DNA from: an uncultured Acetatifactor sp.
GTDB taxonomy: Bacteria; Bacillota; Clostridia; Lachnospirales; Lachnospiraceae
DNA: 43,796 bases
NCBI GenBank assembly: GCA_910586515.1
Contig: CAJUGL010000029.1
Location: 1 to 43,796, forward strand
Direction: 5' to 3'
This document shows, piece by piece, positions 33,527-42,367 of the stretch. Both the position numbers and the translations under genes were made by a program. Positions within the stretch are counted from its first letter, which is position 1. Each line of letters begins with the position of its first letter. The notes under the pieces were generated by a model. That model was not told where the DNA came from, made no database searches, and was given only the letters and a program-made list of their open reading frames with translations.

Positions 33527-35296
33527 TTAATCGCTGACGGCCTGAATGCCGGAGATATCGCTGTCAATGGCCATGGAATAATTGGTATAATACACGACAA
33601 AACCGGGTTTGCCGCCCCCGGGCTTCTTCACATGCTTTTTCTGAATGTAGTCGATCTCCACCTTTTCCTGTCCGCGTCCCCTGGAGTAATAGGCCGCAAG
33701 CCGGGCTGCCTCCTCGAAGGTGCGGTCGGGCAGTTCCGCGGCGTTTTCCGTCTTTACGATCACATGGGAGCCAGGCATCTGCTTGGCGTGAAACCACCAG
33801 TCGTTTCCTGTGGCAAATTTAAAAGTCAGTTCATCGTTCTGGAAATTATTTTTTCCCACATAGATGTGAAATCCGTCGCTGCTGATATAATGGTAGGGTT
33901 TGCTGGTGACCTTCTGTTTCTTTGCCCCGCCCTTACGCCGGATATAGCCGCTCTCCGTCAATTCTTCTTTAATCTGGGTAAGGTCTTCCTCATAAAGCGC
34001 GATATCCAGCGCCGCAGACACGGATTCCAGGTGGTCGATTTCCGCTTTCACTTCCAGAGTCAGCTGAGACAGGGCTTCGTTGGTCCGCTTCAGCTTTCCG
34101 TATTTCTCGAAATACCGTTTGGCGTTTTCCGTGGCGCTCAGCGTTGGATCCAGGGGAATGGTCACAGGTTCTCCGGTATAATAATTCAGGACTTCCAGAG
34201 CCTTTGCCCCGGGCTGGGCGTCATAGCCGTAAGTGTTGAGCAGTTCCCCGTAGATACGATAAGTCTCGCGTTTTTCGGTGTCCTTTATCTGGCGCAGCTG
34301 CAGATCATATTTTTTCACGTTCCGCTCAAGCGATGTCTGCACAATCCGCCGGAGATCCGTGGATTTCTGGCGGATGCGGGTAAGGGCGCTTTTTTCCGCA
34401 TAATAGCATTCCAGGAGAGCGGACATGGAGGGAAAGGAGACTGTGCGGTCCGACGGGGAAGAACTTTCCTCCGGTCTTCCGAAGCCGTACATGGTCAGGG
34501 GAAGGGCGCAAAATTCTGCCGGTCTGCCGTGGGTATAGGCGATATTGGGCGTAAAACGCTCTTCCTGCACGGAGGATACCATCCCGGCAAATGCCTGATA
34601 TAAATTCCGGTAATCGGAATCGGTCAGCGCCGCGGTGGGACGTTCGCCGTCCACTCCTGCCTCGCAGCACAGTTCCTGGGCCAGAACGGGGGATATGCCG
34701 GTGAAACAGCTGTAGACTGCCTTGAACGCAGGCAGAGGCCTGGCGGCAAGGGCGGTACGGAAGCCTTCAAAATCCGTGTCCAGAGCATTTTGCTTGTCCT
34801 GGGTTCCGGCGATAAAATAAGGTTTTCCGGGCAGTACTTCCCTGAGGGAACTCACCGCCGCAGAGATGTGTTTGATGCTGTCAATGATGGTATCGTTGTC
34901 ACAGAAAATAATATTGCTGTGCTTGCCCATGATTTCCACCACAAGGGTTTTGCTGCGCAGATCGCCCATCTCGTCCAGATGTTCTATCTCAATGCGCACT
35001 ATGCGTTCCAGGCCGGGCTGTGAGACGGCCGTAATCCGTCCGTTCTGCAGATGCTTGCGCAGGAGCATGCAGAAATTCGGGGCGGTCATTGGACTTGGCT
35101 TATTTGCCGTGGTCAGGTAGATTAAGGGCAGGGAAGCGTCCGCGGAGATCAGGAGACGTTTCTGGCCGTTGGGCTGCTTAACGGTCAGGAGCAGTTCGTC
35201 TTCCTCCGGCTGAGCAATTTTGTACAGCCGTCCTCCGATCAGTTCTTTTTTCATTTCAGATACGATGTTGGCTATGGTTATGCCGTCAAATGCCAT
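33527..35296 (-). CDS. rqcH: RqcH/NFACT ribosome quality-control protein
   Basis: A 589-residue NFACT protein (homologue of eukaryotic Rqc2, once called fibronectin-binding protein A). It binds stalled 50S subunits and recruits tRNA-Ala to add C-terminal Ala tails to the nascent chain. The N-terminal NFACT-N shows MAFDGITIANIVSEM, GGRLYKIAQPEEDELLLT and FCMLLRKHLQNG. A coiled middle (about 300-440) leads to NFACT-R: HYISSDGFHIYVGKNNFQND and NDWWFHAKQMPGSHVIVK near 500-535. Length is normal. GGAGG lies about eight bases before the ATG on the minus strand. It diverges from yicC. Confidence 0.96.
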   Translation of the reverse strand: MAFDGITIANIVSEMKKELIGGRLYKIAQPEEDELLLTVKQPNGQKRLLISADASLPLIYLTTANKPSPMTAPNFCMLLRKHLQNGRITAVSQPGLERIVRIEIEHLDEMGDLRSKTLVVEIMGKHSNIIFCDNDTIIDSIKHISAAVSSLREVLPGKPYFIAGTQDKQNALDTDFEGFRTALAARPLPAFKAVYSCFTGISPVLAQELCCEAGVDGERPTAALTDSDYRNLYQAFAGMVSSVQEERFTPNIAYTHGRPAEFCALPLTMYGFGRPEESSSPSDRTVSFPSMSALLECYYAEKSALTRIRQKSTDLRRIVQTSLERNVKKYDLQLRQIKDTEKRETYRIYGELLNTYGYDAQPGAKALEVLNYYTGEPVTIPLDPTLSATENAKRYFEKYGKLKRTNEALSQLTLEVKAEIDHLESVSAALDIALYEEDLTQIKEELTESGYIRRKGGAKKQKVTSKPYHYISSDGFHIYVGKNNFQNDELTFKFATGNDWWFHAKQMPGSHVIVKTENAAELPDRTFEEAARLAAYYSRGRGQEKVEIDYIQKKHVKKPGGGKPGFVVYYTNYSMAIDSDISGIQAVSD

Positions 35297-35357
35297 GGCT
35301 GGTACCTCCGGTCTTAAAATTTTCAGAAATAAAACAGCTTGTCTGAACTGTTATACA

Positions 35358-35386
35358 ATTGTATCATGATTGTGCAGTAAAGTCCA
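35358..35386 (-). promoter_or_regulatory. Promoter of rqcH
   Basis: On the minus strand TGGACT (35381-35386) and TACAAT (35358-35363) are 17 bases apart. TCTGAACTGTTA (35342-35353), a fragment of repeat B, lies just downstream in the leader. Confidence 0.5.
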
Positions 35387-35395
35387 GTTCAGCTC

Positions 35396-35424
35396 TTGAC
35401 GCTTTTGGAAAGTTATCTTATAAT
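35396..35424 (+). promoter_or_regulatory. Promoter of yicC-remA-gmk-rpoZ operon
   Basis: TTGACG (35396-35401) and a perfect TATAAT (35419-35424), spaced exactly 17 bases. Confidence 0.8.
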
Positions 35425-35472
35425 AAAATGAAGTATGCAGTTTATGGGGTATTTACCCGGACAGGAGCGCTC

Positions 35473-36351
35473 ATGATCAGGAGTATGACCGGTTTCGGCA
35501 GAGGTGAGACTGTCGAGAACAGCAGAAAATTCACGGTGGAAATAAAATCGGTTAATCACCGATACCTGGACATCAATATCAAGATGCCCAGGGCGCTGAA
35601 CTATTTTGAGACGGCCGTCCGCAGTGAATTGAAAAAGTATATTTCCCGGGGGAAGGTGGACGTATTTATTCTGTATGAGGATCTTTCGGAAAAGTCATCC
35701 ACTGTCCGCTACAACAGGCAGGTGGCCCGGGATTATCTGACTTACCTGCACAGGATGTCAGAGGAGTTTGGATTGGAGTGCGACGTCAATGTGTCGGCCC
35801 TGGCCAGGTTTCCCGAGGTCCTGACCATGGAAGAGAACGACCCGGACGAGGAAGAGCTGTGGAAGGAACTGCACAGGGCGCTGGAGGGAGCGGCAGAAAT
35901 GTTTGTGGATGCGCGCACTGTGGAGGGCAGACATCTGCAGGAGAATCTTATCGAAAAACTGGAAGGGATGAAGGGGCTTATTGACTTTATTTCGGAACGT
36001 TCTCCGCAGATCGTGGCAGATTATCGGCGGAAGCTGGAGGAAAAGGTGCGGGAGCTTCTGGCGGATGCTTCCGTGGACGAGAACCGGCTGGTGATGGAGA
36101 CCATTGTCTTTGCGGACAAAATATGCGTGGATGAGGAGATTGTACGGCTGCGCAGCCATATCGAGACCACAGGGAACACCCTTCGGCAGGGAGGATGTAT
36201 CGGCAGAAAGCTGGATTTCATCGTACAGGAGATGAACCGGGAGGCCAATACCATCCTGTCAAAGGCAAATGATCTGGACATAGCGAACCGGGCCATCGAA
36301 CTGAAGACGGAGATCGAGAAAATCCGCGAGCAGATTCAGAATATAGAGTAG
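35473..36351 (+). CDS. yicC: YicC/YloC-family endoribonuclease
   Basis: A 292-residue protein with the N-terminal MIRSMTGFGRGE and EIKSVNHRYLDINIKMPR blocks and the C-terminal DUF1732 block GRKLDFIVQEMNREANTILS. E. coli YicC and relatives are endoribonucleases acting on small or regulatory RNAs. ATG 35473 follows AGGAG by five bases. It leads the conserved yicC-remA-gmk-rpoZ group, with remA 11 bases downstream. Full family length. Confidence 0.95.
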   Translation: MIRSMTGFGRGETVENSRKFTVEIKSVNHRYLDINIKMPRALNYFETAVRSELKKYISRGKVDVFILYEDLSEKSSTVRYNRQVARDYLTYLHRMSEEFGLECDVNVSALARFPEVLTMEENDPDEEELWKELHRALEGAAEMFVDARTVEGRHLQENLIEKLEGMKGLIDFISERSPQIVADYRRKLEEKVRELLADASVDENRLVMETIVFADKICVDEEIVRLRSHIETTGNTLRQGGCIGRKLDFIVQEMNREANTILSKANDLDIANRAIELKTEIEKIREQIQNIE

Positions 36352-36362
36352 AGGTAGGCAGT

Positions 36363-36617
36363 ATGCTCATCCATATCGGTTTTGGCAATATGGTGAATAC
36401 CACGAAAATCATTGCCATAGTCAGTCCCGAGTCTGCGCCCATCAAAAGGCTGGTGCAGAACGCGAGGGAAAAGGGGATGGCCATCGATGCCACCCAGGGG
36501 CGGAAGACGAAATCCGTGCTTTTTATGGAGAACAGTCAGGTAGTGCTGTCCGCTCTTCTGCCGGATACCATTGTGGGGCGCATGCAGGATGGCACGTATA
36601 TTCCGGAGGATAATTAA
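36363..36617 (+). CDS. remA: RemA-like DUF370 DNA-binding regulator
   Basis: An 84-residue protein with the signature HIGFGNMVNTTKIIAIVSPE, SAPIKRLVQNAREKGMAIDA and SALLPDTIVGRM of RemA. In B. subtilis RemA is a ring-forming DNA-binding activator of matrix genes. Here it sits in its usual place between yicC and gmk. The gmk ribosome-binding site lies inside its last codons, coupling the two. Its role in this organism is not known. Confidence 0.95.
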   Translation: MLIHIGFGNMVNTTKIIAIVSPESAPIKRLVQNAREKGMAIDATQGRKTKSVLFMENSQVVLSALLPDTIVGRMQDGTYIPEDN

Positions 36618-36618
36618 A

Positions 36619-37257
36619 ATGAGACAAAAAGGAATTTTAACGGTGATTTCCGGTTTTTCCGGCGCCGGGAAGGGAACAATTGTCAGGGAGCTGCTGGACA
36701 GGTATGACGAGTATGCGCTGTCCGTGTCCATGACGACCCGCAGCCCCAGGCCCGGAGAACGGGACGGGGTGGAGTATTTTTTTACGGACAGAGAACATTT
36801 CGAAGAGGCGATACGGCAGGACGGCCTGGTGGAGTATGCCGTGTACTGCGGCAATTATTACGGGACGCCCAGAGCCTATGTGGAGAGCCAGCTGGCGGCG
36901 GGCAGGAATGTTATCCTGGAGATCGAGATACAGGGCGCGCTGAAGGTCAGGGAGAAATTTCCTGAAAGTCTGCTTATTTTCCTGACGCCGCCCAATGCGG
37001 GTGAACTCAAGCGCAGGCTGGAGGAGAGGGGGACGGAGGACGCGGAGGCCATTGCAAGGCGTCTTGCCCGTGCCGCAGAGGAATCAGAGGGCGTGGAGGC
37101 CTATGATTATATCGTCGTAAATGACAATCTGGAGGAATGCGTGGAGGAAGTTCACCGTCTGGTGGGCGCGTCCCGCAGGGCGCCGGTGAGGAGCAGCAGA
37201 TTTATCAGGGAGATCAGAGAGGAACTGCAGGATTTCGTGAAAGGAGTGCAAAGCTGA
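36619..37257 (+). CDS. gmk: Guanylate kinase
   Basis: A 212-residue nucleoside monophosphate kinase that converts GMP to GDP. P-loop SGFSGAGKGT is near residue 9, the GMP-binding part SMTTRSPRPGERDGVEYFF near 37, and the lid ELKRRLEERGTED near 135. ATG 36619 follows GGAGGA and lies just past the remA stop. The stop overlaps the rpoZ start by one base (TGATG), a translational coupling. The C-terminus is slightly longer than in E. coli. Confidence 0.97.
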   Translation: MRQKGILTVISGFSGAGKGTIVRELLDRYDEYALSVSMTTRSPRPGERDGVEYFFTDREHFEEAIRQDGLVEYAVYCGNYYGTPRAYVESQLAAGRNVILEIEIQGALKVREKFPESLLIFLTPPNAGELKRRLEERGTEDAEAIARRLARAAEESEGVEAYDYIVVNDNLEECVEEVHRLVGASRRAPVRSSRFIREIREELQDFVKGVQS

Positions 37258-37481
37258 TGTTACATCCGTCTTATTCTGATTTAATGAAGGTAGTGAACAG
37301 TGACGTGGTACAGGGGGAGGCACCCGTGGTGAGCAGCCGTTATTCCATTGTGATGGCCACTTCCAGGAGGGCCAGGCAGATTATCGGCGGCGAGGACGCG
37401 CTGGTGGACAGCAGGGATAAAAAGCCGCTGTCCGTGGCCGTGGAGGAGCTCAATCAGGGCAAGATTAAAATAATCGGGTAG
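37257..37481 (+). CDS. rpoZ: RNA polymerase omega subunit
   Basis: A 74-residue omega subunit that helps assemble beta-prime. It begins MLHPSYSDLM and contains the family core SRYSIVMATSRRARQI with the following ELNQGKIKI helix. ATG 37257 overlaps the gmk stop, with AAAGGAG upstream. Longer in-frame starts run inside gmk in another frame and are rejected. Confidence 0.95.
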   Translation: MLHPSYSDLMKVVNSDVVQGEAPVVSSRYSIVMATSRRARQIIGGEDALVDSRDKKPLSVAVEELNQGKIKIIG

Positions 37482-37540
37482 CCGTGAGGGGACGATGGTT
37501 CCGGGAAATGTACCGCGGGAAGAAAGGGTATCGTTTTGAC

Positions 37541-38878
37541 ATGAATATTATGTTTGTATCACTGGGCTGTGACAAAAATCTGGCAGATACCGAGATGATG
37601 ATGGGGCTTTTGGAAAAAAGAGGGTTTTCTTTTACCGATGACGAAGCGCTGGCGGATGTGGCCGTGGTCAACACCTGCTGCTTTATCGAGGACGCCAAGA
37701 TAGAGAGCATACAGACTCTGCTGGGCATGGCGGAACTTAAACAGACAGGGAGACTGAAGGTTCTGGTCGCCGCCGGGTGTCTTTCCCAGCGCTATCAGGA
37801 GGAGATCAGGAAGGAGATTCCGGAGGTCGACGTTCTGGTGGGTACCACGGCGCTGGAGGAGATAATGGAGGCCGTGGAGGAGGCTTTGGAGGGCAGAGGA
37901 AGGAATCATTTCCGGGGGCTGGGAGAGGCGCCCGCCGTCTGCCGGGACAGAGTGCTGACCACAGGAGGACATTACGCCTATCTGAAGATTGCAGAGGGCT
38001 GCAGCAAGCGCTGTACCTACTGCGTTATTCCGAGCATCAGGGGCGATTACAGAAGTATTCCCCTGGAAGATCTGGTGAGCCAGGCCGCCGATCTGGCGGA
38101 GAAGGGGGTCAGGGAGCTGATTCTCGTGGCCCAGGAGACTACCCTGTACGGCAAGGATTTATATGGGGAAAAGAGTCTGCCCAGGCTGCTGAAAAGGCTG
38201 GCCGAAATCGAAGGCATCCGTTGGATAAGGATACTTTACTGCTATCCGGAAGAAATCACGGATGAACTTATCGACGTCATGGCGGAAGAGCCGAAAGTAT
38301 GCCATTATCTGGATATTCCCATTCAGCATGCCTCCGACAGCGTGCTGCGGCGCATGGGCAGAAGAACCACCCAGGAAGAACTGCGGCAGGGGATCCGGCT
38401 GCTGCGGGAGAGGATTCCCGATATCTGTCTGCGGACCACGCTGATCAGCGGCTTTCCCGGGGAGACCCAGGAGGATTTCGAGGAGCTGTACCGCTTTGTC
38501 AATGAGATGGAATTTGACAGGCTGGGCGTGTTTCCTTACTCTCAGGAGGAGGGAACGCCTGCGGCAATGATGTCCGGGCAGGTGGAACAATCCGTCAGGG
38601 AGGCGAGGCGCGACGAACTGATGGAACTGCAGCAGGAGATTGCCTTTGAGAAGGCGAGGGACATGGTGGGCCGGACGCTCACCGCCGTGATCGAAGGAAA
38701 GATAGCGGAGGAGGATGTATACGTAGCCAGAACATACCGGGATGCGCCTCAGGTGGACGGCTATCTGTTTGTGAGTACGTCCGCATGTTTGCTGACAGGA
38801 GATTTCGTGAGGGTCTTGGTCACGGATTCCAACGAATATGATCTGATCGGCGAGATTGCGGACGACAGGGAGGATTGA
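37541..38878 (+). CDS. rimO: Ribosomal protein S12 methylthiotransferase
   Basis: A 445-residue radical-SAM methylthiotransferase that modifies an Asp of ribosomal protein S12. The N-terminal UPF0004 domain has FVSLGCDKNLADTE, which is RimO-like, and VNTCCFIEDAK with Cys ligands of the second cluster. The radical-SAM motif is CSKRCTYC (Cys154, 158, 161). A C-terminal TRAM-like domain starts near residue 380. The ATG at 37541 matches the family N-terminus; an upstream in-frame ATG (37508) is possible. It is 60 bases after rpoZ and six before pgsA. Confidence 0.95.
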   Translation: MNIMFVSLGCDKNLADTEMMMGLLEKRGFSFTDDEALADVAVVNTCCFIEDAKIESIQTLLGMAELKQTGRLKVLVAAGCLSQRYQEEIRKEIPEVDVLVGTTALEEIMEAVEEALEGRGRNHFRGLGEAPAVCRDRVLTTGGHYAYLKIAEGCSKRCTYCVIPSIRGDYRSIPLEDLVSQAADLAEKGVRELILVAQETTLYGKDLYGEKSLPRLLKRLAEIEGIRWIRILYCYPEEITDELIDVMAEEPKVCHYLDIPIQHASDSVLRRMGRRTTQEELRQGIRLLRERIPDICLRTTLISGFPGETQEDFEELYRFVNEMEFDRLGVFPYSQEEGTPAAMMSGQVEQSVREARRDELMELQQEIAFEKARDMVGRTLTAVIEGKIAEEDVYVARTYRDAPQVDGYLFVSTSACLLTGDFVRVLVTDSNEYDLIGEIADDRED

Positions 38879-38884
38879 TTTATC

Positions 38885-39466
38885 ATGAGTAAGATGAATT
38901 TGCCTAACAAACTGACTATATTCCGTGTGGCTCTCATCGTTCCGTTCATCCTTTTGCTTATGGGCGAGAGCAGCGGCTGGGTCTGGCATAAGGCATTGTT
39001 CGGCGGTATACTGGAATATGTGGATTACATTGCCCTGGCCATTTTTATCATCGCCAGTCTTACGGATCTGATTGACGGCAAGATTGCCAGAAAATACAAT
39101 CTGGTGACTAACTTCGGTAAATTCATGGATCCCCTGGCGGACAAGCTTCTGGTGTCCGCGGCGCTGATTGCCCTGGTGGAGCTGGGGCGGATCCAGGCAT
39201 GGATTGTGATTGTCATCATCAGCAGAGAGTTTATTATCAGCGGTTTCCGCCTCGTTGCATCGGACAATAATGTGGTCATCGCGGCCAGCTATTGGGGGAA
39301 GTTCAAGACTGCCTTTCAGATGGTGATGGTGTGCCTGATGATTGCGGATATTCCCCGGCTGCAGCTGATTACGGACATTGTCATGTGGATTGCTCTGGGC
39401 CTGACGGTGATCTCCTTGGTGGATTACCTGGTAAAAAACAGGGCGGTCATGGGGGAACAGAAGTAA
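38885..39466 (+). CDS. pgsA: CDP-diacylglycerol-glycerol-3-phosphate 3-phosphatidyltransferase
   Basis: A 193-residue integral membrane enzyme that makes phosphatidylglycerol phosphate, the committed step to phosphatidylglycerol and cardiolipin. The CDP-alcohol phosphotransferase motif is complete: DLIDGKIARKYN followed by GKFMDPLADK gives D-x2-D-G-x2-A-R-x8-G-x3-D-x3-D. N-terminal NLPNKLTIFRV is typical. It is flanked by rimO and cinA, a common order in Firmicutes. Confidence 0.96.
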   Translation: MSKMNLPNKLTIFRVALIVPFILLLMGESSGWVWHKALFGGILEYVDYIALAIFIIASLTDLIDGKIARKYNLVTNFGKFMDPLADKLLVSAALIALVELGRIQAWIVIVIISREFIISGFRLVASDNNVVIAASYWGKFKTAFQMVMVCLMIADIPRLQLITDIVMWIALGLTVISLVDYLVKNRAVMGEQK

Positions 39467-39508
39467 AAGTAAACGGAGTTTGCCGACGGCGGAGACGAGG
39501 AAGAGTAT

Positions 39509-40777
39509 ATGAATGTAGAACTGGTTTGTGTGGGGACGGAGCTGCTGCTGGGGAGTATAGTGAATACCAATGCGGCCTATCTGGCGGAAAAATGCGCCGG
39601 GCTTGGTCTCTCCTGCTATTTTCAGACTGTAGTGGGAGATAATGGGGAGCGGCTTGCCGGTGTGCTGAGGACAGCCATGGAGCGATCGGACATAGTGATT
39701 ATGTGCGGAGGACTGGGGCCCACGGAGGATGACCTGACAAAGGAGACTGCCGCGGCGCTCTGCGGCAGACCGCTGCGGCTGCATGAACCCAGCAAAAAGG
39801 CCATTGAGAAGTTTTTTGCCCACAGAGGGACAGAGCCCACTGACAATAACTGGAAGCAGGCGATGCTCCCGGAGGGCTGTACGGTTCTGGAAAACCGCAA
39901 CGGCACGGCTCCGGGGATTATCCTGGAGACAGAAAAGGCGAGGCTGATACTGCTTCCCGGTCCTCCGGGAGAGCTGCAGCCCATGTTCCAGGAGAGCGTT
40001 GCGCCCTACCTGGCCGCACTGACTTCACAGGTGATATCCTCCCAGACCGTAAAGATCTGCGGTGTGGGAGAAAGTAAGGCGGAGACCATGGTGAAGGACA
40101 TGATCGGCAGCCAGACCAATCCCACGATTGCCACCTATGCCAAGACAGGGGAAGTTCATATCCGGGTCACTGCCAATGCGGAAGACAGAAAGACTGCCGC
40201 CAAGCTGATCAAACCGGTGGTAAAGGAACTGAAATCCCGCTTTGGGAACCATATCTATACTACGGAGGAGGATGTCACTCTGGAGAAATCCGTTGCGGAT
40301 CTTCTCCTGGCCAACGGACTCACGGTGACTTTTGCGGAGTCCTGTACGGGAGGGCTGCTCTCCGCCAGACTGGTGAATGTGCCCGGGATATCGGAGGTTT
40401 ACAAGTCGAGCGTGGTGACCTATTCCAATAAGGCAAAGAGAAGACTGCTGGGGGTAAAGAAGAGTACCCTTCAGAAGTACGGCGCTGTCAGCGAGAAGGC
40501 CGCGGAGGAAATGGCAAAAGGAGCGGCGGCAATGTACAAGGCGGATGTGGCGGTGGCCGTCACCGGGATTGCCGGACCGGACGGCGGAACGGAGGAGAAG
40601 CCGGTGGGGCTTGTCTGCATTGCCTGCAATGTGAAGGGAAAGAGCGCCGTAAAGGAATGCCGCTTTTCCGGAAACCGGGGCCAGGTGAGGGAAGCGGCCG
40701 TCTCCGCCGCGCTGGCACTTATGCGGAGATGCATTTTGGAATATTACAGCAAGGTTACGTTTGGGAAAAAGGAGTAA
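39509..40777 (+). CDS. cinA: CinA competence/damage-inducible protein, nicotinamide-nucleotide amidase
   Basis: A 422-residue two-domain protein. The N-terminal COG1058 domain shows CVGTELLLGSIVNTNAAYLA and MCGGLGPTEDDLTKE; COG1058 relatives hydrolyse ADP-ribose. The C-terminal CinA domain (about residues 260-415) has the amidase motif TFAESCTGGLLSARLVNVPG and AVAVTGIAGPDGG, and deamidates nicotinamide mononucleotide. Both domains look complete. It precedes recA, as in other Firmicutes. Its stop codon overlaps the left arm of a terminator, so recA is read mainly from its own promoter. Confidence 0.95.
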   Translation: MNVELVCVGTELLLGSIVNTNAAYLAEKCAGLGLSCYFQTVVGDNGERLAGVLRTAMERSDIVIMCGGLGPTEDDLTKETAAALCGRPLRLHEPSKKAIEKFFAHRGTEPTDNNWKQAMLPEGCTVLENRNGTAPGIILETEKARLILLPGPPGELQPMFQESVAPYLAALTSQVISSQTVKICGVGESKAETMVKDMIGSQTNPTIATYAKTGEVHIRVTANAEDRKTAAKLIKPVVKELKSRFGNHIYTTEEDVTLEKSVADLLLANGLTVTFAESCTGGLLSARLVNVPGISEVYKSSVVTYSNKAKRRLLGVKKSTLQKYGAVSEKAAEEMAKGAAAMYKADVAVAVTGIAGPDGGTEEKPVGLVCIACNVKGKSAVKECRFSGNRGQVREAAVSAALALMRRCILEYYSKVTFGKKE

Positions 40778-40791
40778 TAACTCCTTTTTTC
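40766..40791 (+). terminator. Intrinsic terminator at the end of cinA
   Basis: AAAAAGGAGT (40766-40775) pairs with ACTCCTTTTT (40780-40789) around an AATA loop, then T. The cinA TAA (40775-40777) lies in the hairpin. Confidence 0.85.
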
Positions 40792-40973
40792 TTTCCCATG
40801 ACTATTGTCAGGGGCGGAAAAGTGTGTTACACTCTAACTATCTGATACTTCGCAAGCAGTTCTTGTATTCCGGCAGATTCGCCACAAGTTTCAGAAGCAG
40901 TATGCAGGTAAGGGGGTGTTGCGCCTTTGAGGGAGTTTTATGACACTCAAACAGTGATATATTAGGGTTACTG

Positions 40974-41064
40974 TGAACGGCAAAGCCATGAACAGTGGTA
41001 ACAGTTCAGACAGAGCGCAATTTTGACTTCGCGAGAGGGGCTATCTGAACTGTTACGAACAGTG
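40974..41064. repeat. Dispersed intergenic repeat B, fullest copy
   Basis: TGAACGGCAAAGCC (40974-40987) leads to a perfect 13-base inverted repeat, GTAACAGTTCAGA (40998-41010) and TCTGAACTGTTAC (41044-41056), flanked by direct GAACAGTG copies (40990-40997 and 41057-41064). Parts recur at 10891-10918, 29284-29338 and 35342-35353, and in reverse at 141-154. The bases from 40792 to here show no gene. Confidence 0.8.
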
Positions 41065-41096
41065 ACAGATCAGGTTCGGAAAATTCAAAAACAAGA

Positions 41097-41125
41097 TTGA
41101 CAATACAGAACAGATGTTTTATACT
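41097..41125 (+). promoter_or_regulatory. Promoter of recA
   Basis: A perfect -35 TTGACA (41097-41102) and TATACT (41120-41125) with the ideal 17-base spacer. A LexA-box-like sequence fills most of the spacer. Confidence 0.88.
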
Positions 41126-41146
41126 CATATAAAAGAACATTTGTTC
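41108..41146 (+). promoter_or_regulatory. Two LexA (SOS) boxes at recA
   Basis: GAACATTTGTTC (41135-41146) is a perfect GAAC-N4-GTTC box just past the start site. GAACAGATGTTT (41108-41119) is a one-mismatch box inside the promoter spacer. Both could let LexA block recA until DNA damage. Their centres are 27 bases apart. Confidence 0.8.
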
Positions 41147-41166
41147 TCTGAAAAGGAGATTTGAAT

Positions 41167-42315
41167 ATGGAAAAAGATGAAAAGCTCAAGGCATTGGAGG
41201 CGGCAATCGGTCACATTGAGAAGCAGTTCGGCAAGGGCGCGGTGATGAAGCTGGGAGATCCCACCACCCAGATGAACGTGGAGACTATCCCTACAGGGGC
41301 CTTAAGCCTGGATATCGCGCTGGGACTGGGCGGGATCCCCCGGGGGAGAATCGTGGAGATATACGGACCGGAGTCCAGCGGTAAGACTACGGTAACCCTG
41401 CACATGGTAGCGGAGGTGCAGAAGATGGGCGGCATAGCCGGATTTATTGACGCGGAGCACGCTCTGGATCCGGTATATGCCAAGAATATCGGCGTGGATA
41501 TCGACAATCTCTATATCTCTCAGCCCGACAACGGCGAACAGGCCCTGGAGATTGCGGAGACCATGGTACGTTCAGGCGCCATCGACATCGTGGTGGTGGA
41601 CTCCGTGGCCGCTCTGGTGCCGAAAGCGGAGATTGACGGGGATATGGGAGACAGCCATGTGGGTCTGCAGGCGCGTCTGATGTCTCAGGCCCTGCGGAAG
41701 CTCACGGCAGTGATCAGCAAGTCCAATTGCGTGGTAGTCTTTATCAACCAGCTCAGAGAGAAGGTGGGAGTCATGTTCGGCAGTCCCGAGACCACTACCG
41801 GCGGCCGGGCCCTGAAATTTTATTCCTCCGTCCGCCTGGATGTGCGCAAGATAGAAGTTCTGAAGCAGGGAGGAGAGATAATCGGCAACCGCACCCGGGT
41901 GAAGGTGGTGAAGAATAAGATAGCGCCGCCCTTTAAGGAAGCGGAATTCGACATCATGTTCGGAAAGGGGATTTCCCGGGAGGGAGATATCCTGGATCTG
42001 GCCGCGGAGCTGAATTTCATCGTCAAGTCAGGCGCCTGGTATGCCTATGAGGGGAATAAAATCGGTCAGGGCAGAGAGAACGCAAAGCAGTATCTGAGAG
42101 AGCATCAGGAGATCTGGCAGGCCGTGGATGCCAAGGTAAGGGAGCATTACGGATTCAGGAGGCTGTCTGAGGACGGTTCCGCTCCGATGCTGAAAAACGA
42201 TGCAAAACCGCAGCTGAAGACCGGCGGCAAATCGGGCGGCAAGGGCAAATCCTCTTCAAAGGCGGAGACACCCCCGCCGGAGCCGGAGTCCCAGGAGATA
42301 TCGGAGGAGGCTTAA
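41167..42315 (+). CDS. recA: Recombinase A
   Basis: A 382-residue ATP-dependent strand-exchange protein and co-protease for LexA. Walker A GPESSGKTTVTLH lies near residue 64, Walker B VVVDSVAALVPKAEIDG near 140, L1/L2 loops MGDSHVGLQARLMSQ and MFGSPETTTGGRALKFYSS near 155 and 200. The C-terminal tail (about 340-382) is low in complexity, basic then acidic, and rich in Lys, Gly and Glu. ATG 41167 is eight bases after AAGGAG; TTG 41161 is in frame but too close. Regulated by LexA boxes at its promoter; recX follows after 52 bases. Confidence 0.98.
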   Translation: MEKDEKLKALEAAIGHIEKQFGKGAVMKLGDPTTQMNVETIPTGALSLDIALGLGGIPRGRIVEIYGPESSGKTTVTLHMVAEVQKMGGIAGFIDAEHALDPVYAKNIGVDIDNLYISQPDNGEQALEIAETMVRSGAIDIVVVDSVAALVPKAEIDGDMGDSHVGLQARLMSQALRKLTAVISKSNCVVVFINQLREKVGVMFGSPETTTGGRALKFYSSVRLDVRKIEVLKQGGEIIGNRTRVKVVKNKIAPPFKEAEFDIMFGKGISREGDILDLAAELNFIVKSGAWYAYEGNKIGQGRENAKQYLREHQEIWQAVDAKVREHYGFRRLSEDGSAPMLKNDAKPQLKTGGKSGGKGKSSSKAETPPPEPESQEISEEA

Positions 42316-42367
42316 AGGGCTGACCGGTCCGGAAGGAAGTCTTCGGGCTGTGTAAAGGACGGGAAAG

